A stretch of DNA of 60,487 nt, taken from the NCBI GenBank assembly GCA_019637095.1, contig JAHBWG010000059.1:1-60487 (forward strand), written 5' to 3'. Each line of letters begins with the position of its first letter. Position 1 is the stretch's first letter. Below, piece after piece: positions 51,826 to 60,486 of the stretch. The notes under the pieces are model-generated. The model saw only the letters and a program-made list of their open reading frames with translations. It made no database searches and was not told where the DNA came from. This DNA is from Sandaracinaceae bacterium. GTDB taxonomy: Bacteria; Myxococcota_A; Polyangia; Polyangiales; Sandaracinaceae. A program made the position numbers and the translations under genes.

Positions 51826-52068
51826 GTGACGCGACGGGAACGCCTCGAGCAGATCGTGCGCGACGTCCTCGCCCCGCTCGTCGAGCGTGACGGAGGCGGC
51901 GTGGAGCTCGTGCGGTTCGAGGACGACGTGGTCGTGCTGCGGATCTCCGGCACGCTCAGCGGGGACCCGGGCTCGGCCTACGTGAAGCGCTCCGTCATCG
52001 AGCCGGCGGTCAAGAGCGCGGCGGGCCCGGACGTCGACATCGTCTACGAGCGCGCGCTCCCCGCGTGA
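51826..52068 (+). CDS. NifU C-terminal-like small protein lacking the Cys pair
   Basis: An 80-residue protein whose pattern matches the NifU/Nfu scaffold domain: RRERLEQIVRDVLAPLVERD, then GGGVELVRFEDDVVVLRISG. In true NifU domains the next segment is (A/G)CxxCPxS and holds the Fe-S cluster; here it is GTLSGDPGSAYVKRSV with no Cys at all. It therefore cannot be a standard Fe-S scaffold and may be structural or regulatory. The start is GTG with a -10 box 7 nt upstream. The next gene follows 54 bp later with its own promoter. Confidence 0.7.
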   Translation: MTRRERLEQIVRDVLAPLVERDGGGVELVRFEDDVVVLRISGTLSGDPGSAYVKRSVIEPAVKSAAGPDVDIVYERALPA

Positions 52069-52084
52069 GGGCTGCACGAGTACT

Positions 52085-52114
52085 TTGACTTCGGCGCGCC
52101 GTCGCGGCTAAATC
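52085..52114 (+). promoter_or_regulatory. Promoter with -35 TTGACT and -10 TAAATC
   Basis: TTGACT at 52085-52090 and TAAATC at 52109-52114 are 18 bp apart and the -10 ends 8 nt before the ATG at 52123. It is the only sigma70-like promoter in the window with both boxes clearly recognisable. Confidence 0.6.
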
Positions 52115-52122
52115 GGAGCGTC

Positions 52123-52386
52123 ATGGCGCTCATCGAGACGGAAGAGGCTGCGCGGCGGCTCGCGCGCGCGATCGCGAGCGACCTCTCGCTCTACAACGAA
52201 GAGAAGATCGTCAAGGGCGTGCAGAACGACGATCTCTTCGTCGAGCTCGCCGACGAGATCGAGGAGGGGCGCGCGCTGTTCAAGAGCCGCGTGTCACCCG
52301 ACCTCTACGCGAAGAACTTCTACGACCGCGCCATCGTCGACATCCTGGTCCGCTCGAAGGGCCACGTGCAGTCCAAGCTCTGGTAA
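52123..52386 (+). CDS. Small conserved protein of unknown function
   Basis: An 87-residue soluble, helical protein, rich in Glu, Asp and Arg (AARRLARAIASDLSLYNEEK, FVELADEIEEGRALFKSRVS, AIVDILVRSKGHVQSKLW). I recall similar small proteins in myxobacterial and other deltaproteobacterial genomes, but no function. It has the best sigma70-type promoter of the window, suggesting strong or constitutive expression. Its stop overlaps the likely start of the pseudouridine synthase gene, so the two form an operon. Confidence 0.7.
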   Translation: MALIETEEAARRLARAIASDLSLYNEEKIVKGVQNDDLFVELADEIEEGRALFKSRVSPDLYAKNFYDRAIVDILVRSKGHVQSKLW

Positions 52387-53312
52387 GCGAAGCGTCCATC
52401 GCGTTCCGGGTCGCGGAGGCCGAGGCGGGGGAGCGGCTCGATCGCCTCCTCGCAGCGCGCGATCCCGCGACGTCCCGCTCGACGTTCGCGCGCTGGATCG
52501 AGGCCGGGCGGGTGACGATCGACGGACGCGCGGCGACGGCGAAGCAGCGGCCGCGCGCGGGGCAGCAGATCGTGGTCCGGCCCGCGCCGCCGCCGCCGAC
52601 CGACGCCGCGCCCGAGGACCTCGCGATCACCGTCGCCTACGAGGACGAGCACCTGATCGTGGTCGACAAGGCCGCGGGGATGGTCGTGCACCCGGCGCCC
52701 GGCCACGCGGGCGGGACGCTCGTGAACGCGGTGCTCCACCACTTCGGCGCGCTGCCCGGCGAGGACGCGGCGCGGCCGGGGATCGTCCACCGCCTCGACG
52801 CGGGCACGAGCGGCGTGATGGTGATCGCGCGCACCGTCGTCGCGCGCGAGGCGCTGATGCGCGCGTTCGCGGCGCACGATCTCGAGCGCGCGTACCTCGC
52901 CATCGTCGTCGGGGACGTGCGCCCGCGGGTGACGTACGAGACGCTGCACGGCCGGCACCCGCGCGATCGGAAGCGCTTCAGCTCGAAGGTCGCGCGCGGC
53001 AAGCGCGCGGTGACCCACGTCGAGCGCGTGCGCGCGCTCCACGCGAGCGCGCTCGTCAGGTGCACGCTGGAGACGGGGCGCACGCACCAGATCCGCGTCC
53101 ACCTCGCCGACGCGGGCGCGCCGCTGCTCGGCGATCCGCTCTACGGCCGGCCGCCGAAGGACGCGCGCCTGCGCGCCGCCGCCGAGGCGCTCGGGCGCCA
53201 GGCGCTCCACGCCGCGGTGCTCGGCTTCGCGCACCCGGTGACCGGCGCGCCGCTGCGCTTCGAGACCGAGCCGCCAGAAGACTTCCTCGCCGCGCTCCGC
53301 GCGCTCGAGTGA
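52380..53312 (+). CDS. RluD-family 23S rRNA pseudouridine synthase
   Basis: Converts uridines of 23S rRNA to pseudouridine. An S4 RNA-binding domain is encoded from about 52400 (FRVAEAEAGERLDRLLAARD, TFARWIEAGRVTIDG), followed by the catalytic domain with the active-site Asp in GIVHRLDAGTSGVMVIA, LETGRTHQIRVHL and GDPLYGRPP. There is no ATG, GTG or TTG ahead of the S4 domain in frame; the first ordinary start is GTG at 52512, inside it. I placed the start at CTG 52380, which overlaps the previous stop, as the best guess for a coupled non-canonical start. The true start could also be another near-cognate codon or reflect a sequencing error. Confidence 0.82.
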   Translation: MVSEASIAFRVAEAEAGERLDRLLAARDPATSRSTFARWIEAGRVTIDGRAATAKQRPRAGQQIVVRPAPPPPTDAAPEDLAITVAYEDEHLIVVDKAAGMVVHPAPGHAGGTLVNAVLHHFGALPGEDAARPGIVHRLDAGTSGVMVIARTVVAREALMRAFAAHDLERAYLAIVVGDVRPRVTYETLHGRHPRDRKRFSSKVARGKRAVTHVERVRALHASALVRCTLETGRTHQIRVHLADAGAPLLGDPLYGRPPKDARLRAAAEALGRQALHAAVLGFAHPVTGAPLRFETEPPEDFLAALRALE

Positions 53313-53335
53313 AGGGGCGGGTCGAACCCGTCGAC

Positions 53336-53357
53336 GGGGGGTTGGAGCCAGCCCCTC
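53336..53357. terminator. Hairpin between convergent genes, probable bidirectional terminator
   Basis: A G-rich arm at 53336-53345 (GGGGGGTTGG) pairs with CCAGCCCCTC at 53348-53357, with two G-U pairs and a very short loop. It lies in the 52-bp gap between the pseudouridine synthase and DUF72 genes. No U-tract follows, so the efficiency is uncertain. Confidence 0.45.
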
Positions 53358-53364
53358 CGAAGAT

Positions 53365-54018
53365 TCAATCCACGCCGAGCAGCGCGCGCATGCGCTTGGC
53401 GTTCGCTTCCATGTCGATGTTGCGAAAGACCAAGACGGTGGTCTTGGCGGTCGAGCGGCGGCAGACCGCGGCGGCCTCCTCGAGCGCGTCGTCGTCGTAG
53501 CGCGAGCGGAACCCCGCGGGGCCGGGCATCGTGAGGTACGCCATCGTTCCGTCGGGCGCGCTCGCGAGCTCGAGCGCGGGGCGCGCGGCGATGGCGCCCG
53601 TCGCCTCGCACAGCTTGTCGACCTGCGCGCGCGGCCAGAACGGCGCGTCGAGGACGGCCTGCGGCGCGCCCTTGGGCAGCCCGCCGAGGACCGCCTTCAC
53701 CTGCGTGGCGATCGGCCGCTTGAGCGCGACCTCCTCCGGCACGCGGAACACGATCGCGAGCGCGCTCAGCTTCTTGGCGAACGACAGGATGTTCTTGAGC
53801 GCTTGGTCCGTCGCGCCGCCCGCGGCGAAGCCCGACGCGCCGATCTCGGCGGGCGCGAGCACCGTGAACACGAACCCCTCCGGCGCCTCGCGCTGCCATC
53901 GCCGGATCGTCCCCATGCCGGGGATGCCGATCTCGGTGTCCGAGATCTCCACCGCGAAGAACTCGTTCAGGTACCGGCTCACCGCGATGGGGAAGCCGGA
54001 GCAGGCGACCACGAACAT
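53365..54018 (-). CDS. DUF72-family protein
   Basis: A 217-residue TIM-barrel-like protein of the DUF72 family. The conserved parts are VVACSGFPIAVSRYLNEFFAVE at the start, RRWQREAPEGFVFTVLAP in the middle and RYDDDALEEAAAVCRR toward the end. The function of DUF72 is not established. The ATG at 54018 is chosen over the one 12 nt upstream because TATGGT ends 7 nt before it and the upstream ATG lies inside that hexamer. It is divergent from the OmpA gene across about 70 bp. Confidence 0.85.
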   Translation of the reverse strand: MFVVACSGFPIAVSRYLNEFFAVEISDTEIGIPGMGTIRRWQREAPEGFVFTVLAPAEIGASGFAAGGATDQALKNILSFAKKLSALAIVFRVPEEVALKRPIATQVKAVLGGLPKGAPQAVLDAPFWPRAQVDKLCEATGAIAARPALELASAPDGTMAYLTMPGPAGFRSRYDDDALEEAAAVCRRSTAKTTVLVFRNIDMEANAKRMRALLGVD

Positions 54019-54025
54019 GCGGGGG

Positions 54026-54031
54026 ACCATA
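54026..54031 (-). promoter_or_regulatory. Putative -10 element (TATGGT), leaderless context
   Basis: TATGGT ends 7 nt before the ATG at 54018 of the DUF72 gene and contains the rejected upstream ATG. Confidence 0.45.
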
Positions 54032-54076
54032 CAGCCCCCACCTACTCAAGACTATCCCCAACGGTCGCGCCTCCGG

Positions 54077-54082
54077 TACGAT
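54077..54082 (+). promoter_or_regulatory. Putative -10 element (TACGAT), leaderless context
   Basis: TACGAT ends 6 nt before the GTG at 54089, supporting that GTG rather than the ATG at 54098. Confidence 0.5.
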
Positions 54083-54088
54083 CCGCGC

Positions 54089-55837
54089 GTGCTTGGCATG
54101 GGCTCGGGGGAGCGCGAGAGCGCCTCGAGGCGGTTCGCCTTCGCGCTCGCGTTGGCGTTCGCGGCGAGCGTCGCCTCGTCCGGCGCGCACGCTCAGGAGC
54201 GCCGCTTCGAGATGCAGCTGTTCCTCCCGCCGGCCGCGGGCGGCACGACGTTCTCGATCGCGCGCCCCACGGTGCCGCGACACCTCAACGCCGTCTTCGG
54301 CCTCGGCCTGAGCTACGCCAACGAGCCCTTCCGCCGCTTCCGCTCGGAGTCCGGCGGCGTGGTGCTCGAAGAGCAGGCGGTCGTGCGGCACCTGGCGCAG
54401 CTCGAGGCGTACGCTGCGCTCGGCTTGTTCGAGTGGATCGAGCTCGGCGTCGCCGTGCCGGTCGGGCTCGTGGACGCGGCCGAAGGGCAAGCCGACGCGC
54501 GCGTCCCGACGTACGGCGCGTACGGCACCTACGTCGGGCTCGCGGACCTGCGCCTGAGCGCGGCGGTGCCGCTGGTGCGCGGCGACTTCGCGCTCGCCGC
54601 GCGCTTCGTCACGCACCTGCCGACCGGCGACTTCGAGAACTACCTGGGGATGGAGTACTGGATCGCCACGCCGAGCCTCGCGATGGCGTGGGATCCCGGC
54701 CCGCTCACGATCGCCGCGGAGGTCGGCTATCGGCTGCGCCAGCGCCGCTCGATCGAGGGCTTCGAGCAGGACGACGACCTCGTCGTCGCGGTCGGCCTCA
54801 ACGTGCCCGTCGTCGAGGCGCTCGAGATCATCGGCGAGAGCCACCTGCGCATCGGGGTCGCGGGGCACGTCGACGTGCAGGCCTACGACGTGCCCTGGGA
54901 GGTCGGCGCGGGCGTGCGCATCCTCCCGATCCGCGGGATGTCGATCGACGTCGGCGGCGGCACGTCGATCCTCGCGGGGGCGGGCGCACCGCTCTTCCGC
55001 GTGTTCGCGAGCCTGCGCTTCGCCACCGAGCAGGGCGACTCGTGCGTCCACGGTCCGGAGGACTACGACGGCTTCGAGGACGGCGACTTCTGCGCCGATC
55101 CCGACAACGACGGCGACGGGATCCCCGACGAGTCCGATCGGTGCCCCAACGATCCCGAGGACCTCGACGGCTTCGCCGACGACGACGGCTGCCCCGACCT
55201 CGACAACGACGCCGACGGCGTGCCCGACGCGACCGACGCGTGCCCGAACCAGTCCGAGGATCGCGACGGCTTCGAGGACGACGACGGCTGCCCCGAGCCC
55301 GACAACGACGGCGACGGAATCCCCGACGGCGTCGACGACTGCCCGATGGAGCCCGAGGACCTCGACGGCTACGAGGACGACGACGGCTGCCCGGAGCCCG
55401 GCCCCGACGGGCCGACGATCACCGTGACCGACACGCGCATCCTGATCTCGGAGCGCATCTACTTCGACTACGACCGCGACACGATCCGGAGCGTGTCGAT
55501 GCCCATGCTCGATCAGGTCGCCGAGACCATCCGGATGTTGCCGGCGTCGCTGCGCATCCGGGTCGACGGCTACACGGACAACCAGGGCAACGCGGCCTAC
55601 AACCTCGATCTGTCGTTCCGGCGCGCCCGCGCGGTGGTCGAGTACCTCGTCGGCCGCGGCGTGCCGCGCCCGCGGCTCGAGTACCGCGGCTACGGCGTCG
55701 AGAACCCGGTGGCGCCCAACGACGGCCCCGAGGGCTACGCGCTCAACCGCCGCGTGGAGTTCACCATCCTGCACGAGGGCGAGGACGCGGGCGGCGGCGG
55801 CGGCCGGGGTACGGGGCGCCGCCGCCGCGAGCCGTGA
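54089..55837 (+). CDS. OmpA-family outer-membrane protein with thrombospondin type 3 repeats
   Basis: A 582-residue outer-membrane protein. After a signal peptide (ALALAFAASVASSGAHAQ) comes a beta-barrel of about 280 residues, then Ca2+-binding thrombospondin type 3 repeats (about 325-440) such as DNDGDGIPDESDRCPND and DNDADGVPDATDACPNQ. The C-terminal OmpA domain (about 450-570) binds peptidoglycan: YFDYDRDTIRSVS, VDGYTDNQGNAAYNLDLS and RRARAVVEYLVGRGV. The tail is Gly/Arg-rich. Such proteins link the outer membrane to the wall. The following lipoprotein gene is 14 bp away and probably cotranscribed. Confidence 0.92.
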   Translation: MLGMGSGERESASRRFAFALALAFAASVASSGAHAQERRFEMQLFLPPAAGGTTFSIARPTVPRHLNAVFGLGLSYANEPFRRFRSESGGVVLEEQAVVRHLAQLEAYAALGLFEWIELGVAVPVGLVDAAEGQADARVPTYGAYGTYVGLADLRLSAAVPLVRGDFALAARFVTHLPTGDFENYLGMEYWIATPSLAMAWDPGPLTIAAEVGYRLRQRRSIEGFEQDDDLVVAVGLNVPVVEALEIIGESHLRIGVAGHVDVQAYDVPWEVGAGVRILPIRGMSIDVGGGTSILAGAGAPLFRVFASLRFATEQGDSCVHGPEDYDGFEDGDFCADPDNDGDGIPDESDRCPNDPEDLDGFADDDGCPDLDNDADGVPDATDACPNQSEDRDGFEDDDGCPEPDNDGDGIPDGVDDCPMEPEDLDGYEDDDGCPEPGPDGPTITVTDTRILISERIYFDYDRDTIRSVSMPMLDQVAETIRMLPASLRIRVDGYTDNQGNAAYNLDLSFRRARAVVEYLVGRGVPRPRLEYRGYGVENPVAPNDGPEGYALNRRVEFTILHEGEDAGGGGGRGTGRRRREP

Positions 55838-55851
55838 TACACCTTCGCGCG

Positions 55852-56508
55852 ATGCGGTACGCGTGGCTCGCGTTGGCGCTGGCGCTGACCGGCTGTCCGT
55901 CGCTCGAGGCGGGCACGACCCCCGAGGCGACGGTGGCCGCGCTCTCGAGCGCGCTCCGCGACGGCCGCGCGGAGGACGCGTACGCGCTGATGAGCGAGTC
56001 GTACCGCCAGCGGGTCGCCCTCGACGAGTTCCGCCGCTTCTTCCGCGACTACCGCGCCGAGGTGCAGCAGACGGCGCGCGCGCTGTCGGACCATCGCGGG
56101 CCGGCGGAGCAGGAGGCGGTCGTCGCGTACGGGGAGGGCGAGGTCCTGCGCCTCGTGCGGGAGCGCGGGGAGTGGCGCGTCGCGACGGACGTCGTCGACT
56201 TCTACGATCAGTCGACCCCGCGCGCGGCGCTGCGCGCGTTCGTGCGCTCGATGGAGCGGCGGCGTTACGACGTGGTGCTCGAGCTCATCCCGGAGGCGGA
56301 CCGCGAGGGGATGACCGTCGAGCGGATGCGCGAGACGTGGGAGGGGGAGGGCCGCGAGGAGGTCGAGCGCCTCCTCGCGAACCTCCGCGCGGCGCTCGAC
56401 GATCCGATCGAGGAGGTCGGCGACCGCGCGACGATGAGCTACGGAGACCGCTTCCGCGTCCAGTTCGTGCGCGAGGACGGCGTCTGGCGCATCGAAGATC
56501 CGGATTGA
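55852..56508 (+). CDS. Lipoprotein with repeated NTF2-like (DUF4878-type) regions
   Basis: A 218-residue lipoprotein (lipobox ALALTGCPS). The mature part has two similar segments of about 90 residues, each starting with a helix such as ATVAALSSALRDGRAEDAYAL or ALRAFVRSMERRRYDVVLEL and ending in beta strands (EGEVLRLVRERGEWRVAT and YGDRFRVQFVREDGVWRIED). This layout fits an NTF2-like/DUF4878 duplication. Function unknown; it probably works in the envelope with the OmpA protein encoded just upstream. Confidence 0.75.
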   Translation: MRYAWLALALALTGCPSLEAGTTPEATVAALSSALRDGRAEDAYALMSESYRQRVALDEFRRFFRDYRAEVQQTARALSDHRGPAEQEAVVAYGEGEVLRLVRERGEWRVATDVVDFYDQSTPRAALRAFVRSMERRRYDVVLELIPEADREGMTVERMRETWEGEGREEVERLLANLRAALDDPIEEVGDRATMSYGDRFRVQFVREDGVWRIEDPD

Positions 56509-56563
56509 GCGGGATGCGTTCGGGGATCTCCTCCAGGCAAACTCTGTTACCATCCACGGCGTC

Positions 56564-59500
56564 GTGAGCACGGGCGGCGTCGGTTCGGCGAACCTGGATA
56601 CCCGTCTTCTCCGCTATCGGAGCCGTGGCGGGGAGGAGAACCCGATCCCGCTCGTCGAGGACCTGCTCGCGGCCGGCCGCACGCCCGAGGCGCAGGAGGT
56701 CGTCGCGCGGGCCATCAAGGATCGCCCCGAGGACGGAGACCTCCTCCTGCTCGACGGGCGCGCGCGCTTCGCCGCCGGCGACCTCCTCGGCGCGCAGGCG
56801 TCGCTGCTGAAGTCGGCGCGCGTGCTGCCGTCGAGCAAGGGGCCCTTCCGCTGGCTCGGCGAGGTGCTGCTCAAGCGCGGCGATCCCGCCCGCGCGGCGA
56901 AGGTGCTCGAGCGCGCGCTCGCGCTCGATCCGTCGGACCGCGCGGTGCAGCTCCTGCTCGACCGCGCGAAGCGCCTCGAGCGCGTCTCCGACGCCGCGGG
57001 CGACGAGGCGCCGCCGCCGAAGCCGGAGCCGCCGCCGCCGCGGGCCGCCGCCGTCGCCGCGCCGCCGGTCGCGCCGGCGCCGCCCGAGGAGCGCACGGTC
57101 ATCCGCAACGATCTCACCGACCACCTGCGCGAGCTGAGCCGCGACGTCCCGGAGGCCGGCGAGGACGACTCGTCCGAGGCGTCGATGACCGCGCCGCTCG
57201 ACTTCGCCGCGCCCTCGCCGACGTCCGACGCCTTCTACGGGGAGTTCGAGGACGAGCCGACCAACCTCATGGACGGCCGCGCGCTCCGCGCGGCCGTGGA
57301 CCTCGGGTACGGCGCGCGGCCGAAGATCCAGAAGACGCTCGGCTTCGGCGCGCCCGGCGCGGCGCCGGCGGCGCCCCCGGCGCGCCCCGCGCCCCCGCGC
57401 GATCCGATCCCCCCGCCGCGGCGCGACGAGGGCGACGGGATCACCGCGGTGGAGCCGTTCCCGGCGCCCTCGCGCAAGCCCGCGACGTCCACCTCGCCCG
57501 GCGCCGCGATCGCGCCGGCCGTGCCGCCCCCGCGGCGCCGGCTTCCGTCCCAGCGAGCGCCGGAGCCGCCGCCGGAGCCGCCGCTCTCGGCGCGCCCCGG
57601 GCAGCCTTCGCCGTGGGACGATCTCTCCGAGGAGATCCCGGTCGAGGCGGATCCGGAGCCCGTCGAGGCGATGCTGCCGCCGCTGCCGCGGCCGGCGGCG
57701 CTCCCGCGCGAGGCCGAGCGGCGCTCGCCGGCGCCCGATCCGTTCGCTGCGCCCGCGCGCCCGGACCCGTTCGGTGCGCCCGCGCGCCCGGACCCGTTCG
57801 TCGCCCCGCCGTCGCCGCCGGATCGGCTCGCCGGGCGCCCGTCGCGCGCCCGCGCGGCAAATCGCCAGGCCGTTCCGCCGCGCCCGGCGGCGCCCGAGCC
57901 CGCGCCGCCGCGGGCCGATCCCTTCGCGGCCGCCGACGCGGGCGCGCTCGCCGCGCCGGAGCGCGTGCCCGAGGCGGCGCCCGACGTGGTCGTGCGCCGT
58001 CAGGCGTCGGAGGACGTCGACGAGATCCTCCGCATGCTCCAGCGCCAAGGGCTGTTCGAGCCGCCCTCCGACGAGGGGGCGAGCTGGGCGGCGCGCGCGG
58101 ACGTCAAGGCGCAGAAGGCCGGGAGCGGGACGCGCACGGGGCTCTGGCTCGGGCTCGTGTGGTTGCTCGCGATCGGCCTCGTCGTCGGCGGCTGGTTCGG
58201 CTGGCAGGCGTGGATGGACTACCGGCGCGAGCGCGCGCGAGAGCTGATCGCGGCGGCCACGCGGGAGGCGTACGCCGGCGATCACCGCGACCTCGTCGAC
58301 GCGGAGCGGCACCTGCGCGAGGCGCGCGATCTCGATCCACACGACGTCTCGGGCCCGACCCTGCTCCTGTTCGTCCACTCCCAGCGCGCGCTCGAGGACG
58401 GCGCGTTCTCCGCGGGCTATCTGCGGCCCGCGATCCAGCGCGCCGAGGCGCTCGAGAGCGAGGACCTCGGCGCCTACCTCGACGCGGCGCGCGCGGTGCT
58501 CGCGGCGGCGGAGGGCGGACACGAGGAGGCGCGCACGCAGCTCGCGGCGGCGCTCGCGGCCCGCCCGCGCGATCCCGCGATCCTCTACCTCGTCGGGCGG
58601 CTCGAGCAGCGCCTCGGCAGCGAGGACGCCCTCACGCACCTCGAGGCCGCGACGGAGGGGGAGTCGACGCTCAACGCGCCGCGGGTCGCGCTCGCGGAGG
58701 CGCGCTACGACGGCGGCGAGGCCGACGAGGCGCTCGAGCTGCTCGATCACGTGCTCGCGAACCGCGCCGATCACCTGCGCGCGCGGCTCTGGCGCGCGTT
58801 CATGACGTCGGACGCCGGCGAGCCCGACGCGCTGCTCGGCACGCTCGAGACGATCGCCGAGCACCTCTCCGATCACGGCGCGCCGACGGACCACGTCGTC
58901 TACCAGCTCACGCGCGCGCGTCTCCTGCGTCGCAAGGGAGAGGCGCGCGAGGCGGGGCGCGCCGTCGATCAGGCGCTGCGCGCGGGCGCCTCCGAGCCGC
59001 GGCTCCTCTCGGTCGTGGCGATCGAGGCGCGACGCGCCGGTCGCCTGTCGGAGGCCGAGACGGCCGCGCGCACCGCGGTCACCGGCGCGCCCTCCAACGT
59101 CGACCTGCGCAAGCTCCTCGCCGAGATCCAGCTCGCGCGGCGCAACGGTCGCGGCGCGCTCACCACGCTCGCCGAGCTGTCGAGCGACGATCCCGACGTC
59201 GTCGCGATGCGCGGGCAAGCCGCGCTGCTGCTCGGCACCGAGGAGGCGCTCGCCGCCGCCGCGGAGGCGCTCGAGGCGCACATCGAGGGCACCGAGGAGG
59301 CCTCGGTGGAGGTGCGCGCGCTGCGGATCCGGATCCGCGTCCGACAGGGTGCGGAGCAAGAGATGTTGCCCATCGCGCGCCAGCTCGCGGCGGAGGCGCC
59401 CGGGGACCCGTCCGCCGCGCTCGCGCTCGGCGAGACGGCGCTGCGCGCGCGCGACGCGACCACCGCGGTCGAGGCGCTCGAGACGGTCGTGTCCGCCTCG

Positions 59501-60397
59501 CCCGACGACGCCGAGGGGCACTTCCTGCTCGGCCGCGCGCGCCGCATGGCGTCGGACGGCGAGGGCGCGCGCCGCTCGCTCGAGCGCGCGGTCGAGCTGT
59601 CGCCCGAGCACCTCGACGCGAAGCTCGCGCTCGGCGGGCTCTTGCTCGACCTCGGCGACTTCGAGGCCGCGGACACGCTCTACTCGGCGCTCGCGCGCTC
59701 CTCGCGCGTGTCCGCAGGGCGCAACGTCGCGACGACGGGGCGGCTCGGCCGTGTCGAGGCGCTCCTCGGGCTCGGGCGCCTCGACGACGCGCAGGTCCAG
59801 CTCGAGGGCATCCGCGAGGACGAGCGCGACTCGGCGACGTACCGCGTGACGGCGGCGCGCCTGCTCCTCGCGCGCGGCCAGGCGGGCGCGGCGCTCCAGC
59901 AGATCCGGCCGCTCGCGACGGGCGAGGAGCCGGGCGCGACGGTGCTCGCGCTCTACGGCGACGCGCTCCTCGCCGCGCGGCAGGTCGAGCCCGCGCAGGA
60001 GGCGTACGCCGCGGCGGTCGCGGCGGACGCGGCGTCTCCCGAGGCGCTGATCGGTCAGGCGGAGATGGCGGTACGCAGCGACCGCGAGCGCGACGCGATC
60101 GAGCTGCTCGACCGCGCGCGCTCCTCGCTCGAGCGGCGGATCCGCCCGCCGTCGCTGCGCGCCCGCATGCTCACGCTCTACGGGCGCGCCTACCTCCTCG
60201 GAAACCGCACGGACGCGGCGCGCCGAGAGCTCGAGCAGGCGATCGAGCTCGCCGGCGCGCCGGCCGAGGCGCACTTCTTCCTCGGCGAGTCGTGGTCGAG
60301 CGCCAACAGCGCCACCGCGCGCACGCACTACGAGCGCTACCTCGAGCTCGCCCCCGACGGTCCGTTCGCCGCCCGCGCGCGCCGCGGCGCGCGTTGA
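56564..60397 (+). CDS. Large membrane-spanning TPR protein
   Basis: A 1277-residue protein. The cytoplasmic N-terminus (1-150) has a few TPRs (LLKSARVLPSSKGPFRWLGE). It is followed by about 350 residues of low-complexity Pro/Ala/Arg sequence with repeats of PDPF(A/G/V)AP, a membrane helix (LWLGLVWLLAIGLVVGGWFG, about 526-548), and some 700 residues of TPR-like helical repeats outside the membrane (ALLGLGRLDDAQVQLEGI, EAHFFLGESWSSANSATAR). It is a scaffold connecting the cytoplasm and periplasm; such proteins in myxobacteria are linked to motility or envelope assembly, but nothing here fixes the role. The GTG start at 56564 has a TACCAT hexamer 10 nt upstream. Confidence 0.8.
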   Translation: MSTGGVGSANLDTRLLRYRSRGGEENPIPLVEDLLAAGRTPEAQEVVARAIKDRPEDGDLLLLDGRARFAAGDLLGAQASLLKSARVLPSSKGPFRWLGEVLLKRGDPARAAKVLERALALDPSDRAVQLLLDRAKRLERVSDAAGDEAPPPKPEPPPPRAAAVAAPPVAPAPPEERTVIRNDLTDHLRELSRDVPEAGEDDSSEASMTAPLDFAAPSPTSDAFYGEFEDEPTNLMDGRALRAAVDLGYGARPKIQKTLGFGAPGAAPAAPPARPAPPRDPIPPPRRDEGDGITAVEPFPAPSRKPATSTSPGAAIAPAVPPPRRRLPSQRAPEPPPEPPLSARPGQPSPWDDLSEEIPVEADPEPVEAMLPPLPRPAALPREAERRSPAPDPFAAPARPDPFGAPARPDPFVAPPSPPDRLAGRPSRARAANRQAVPPRPAAPEPAPPRADPFAAADAGALAAPERVPEAAPDVVVRRQASEDVDEILRMLQRQGLFEPPSDEGASWAARADVKAQKAGSGTRTGLWLGLVWLLAIGLVVGGWFGWQAWMDYRRERARELIAAATREAYAGDHRDLVDAERHLREARDLDPHDVSGPTLLLFVHSQRALEDGAFSAGYLRPAIQRAEALESEDLGAYLDAARAVLAAAEGGHEEARTQLAAALAARPRDPAILYLVGRLEQRLGSEDALTHLEAATEGESTLNAPRVALAEARYDGGEADEALELLDHVLANRADHLRARLWRAFMTSDAGEPDALLGTLETIAEHLSDHGAPTDHVVYQLTRARLLRRKGEAREAGRAVDQALRAGASEPRLLSVVAIEARRAGRLSEAETAARTAVTGAPSNVDLRKLLAEIQLARRNGRGALTTLAELSSDDPDVVAMRGQAALLLGTEEALAAAAEALEAHIEGTEEASVEVRALRIRIRVRQGAEQEMLPIARQLAAEAPGDPSAALALGETALRARDATTAVEALETVVSASPDDAEGHFLLGRARRMASDGEGARRSLERAVELSPEHLDAKLALGGLLLDLGDFEAADTLYSALARSSRVSAGRNVATTGRLGRVEALLGLGRLDDAQVQLEGIREDERDSATYRVTAARLLLARGQAGAALQQIRPLATGEEPGATVLALYGDALLAARQVEPAQEAYAAAVAADAASPEALIGQAEMAVRSDRERDAIELLDRARSSLERRIRPPSLRARMLTLYGRAYLLGNRTDAARRELEQAIELAGAPAEAHFFLGESWSSANSATARTHYERYLELAPDGPFAARARRGAR

Positions 60398-60413
60398 GCT
60401 TGCTGAGCTTGCT

Positions 60414-60434
60414 GAGGGGTGCTTCGCACCCCTC
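60414..60434 (+). terminator. Hairpin 1 of 3 after the TPR gene
   Basis: GAGGGGTGC-TTC-GCACCCCTC, a perfect 9-bp stem with a 3-nt loop, beginning 17 nt after the TPR stop. It could terminate transcription, though no U-tract follows. Confidence 0.6.
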
Positions 60435-60441
60435 CCCAGTG

Positions 60442-60464
60442 CGAACGCGGCGGGGCCGCGTTCG
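60442..60464. repeat. Hairpin 2 of 3 after the TPR gene
   Basis: CGAACGCGGC-GGG-GCCGCGTTCG, a perfect 10-bp stem with a 3-nt loop, 7 nt after hairpin 1. Confidence 0.7.
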
Positions 60465-60465
60465 A

Positions 60466-60486
60466 CCCCATCGCGGGGCGATGGGG
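60466..60486. repeat. Hairpin 3 of 3 after the TPR gene
   Basis: CCCCATCGC-GGG-GCGATGGGG, a perfect 9-bp stem with a 3-nt loop, 1 nt after hairpin 2 and at the window edge; the array may continue beyond it. Confidence 0.7.
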
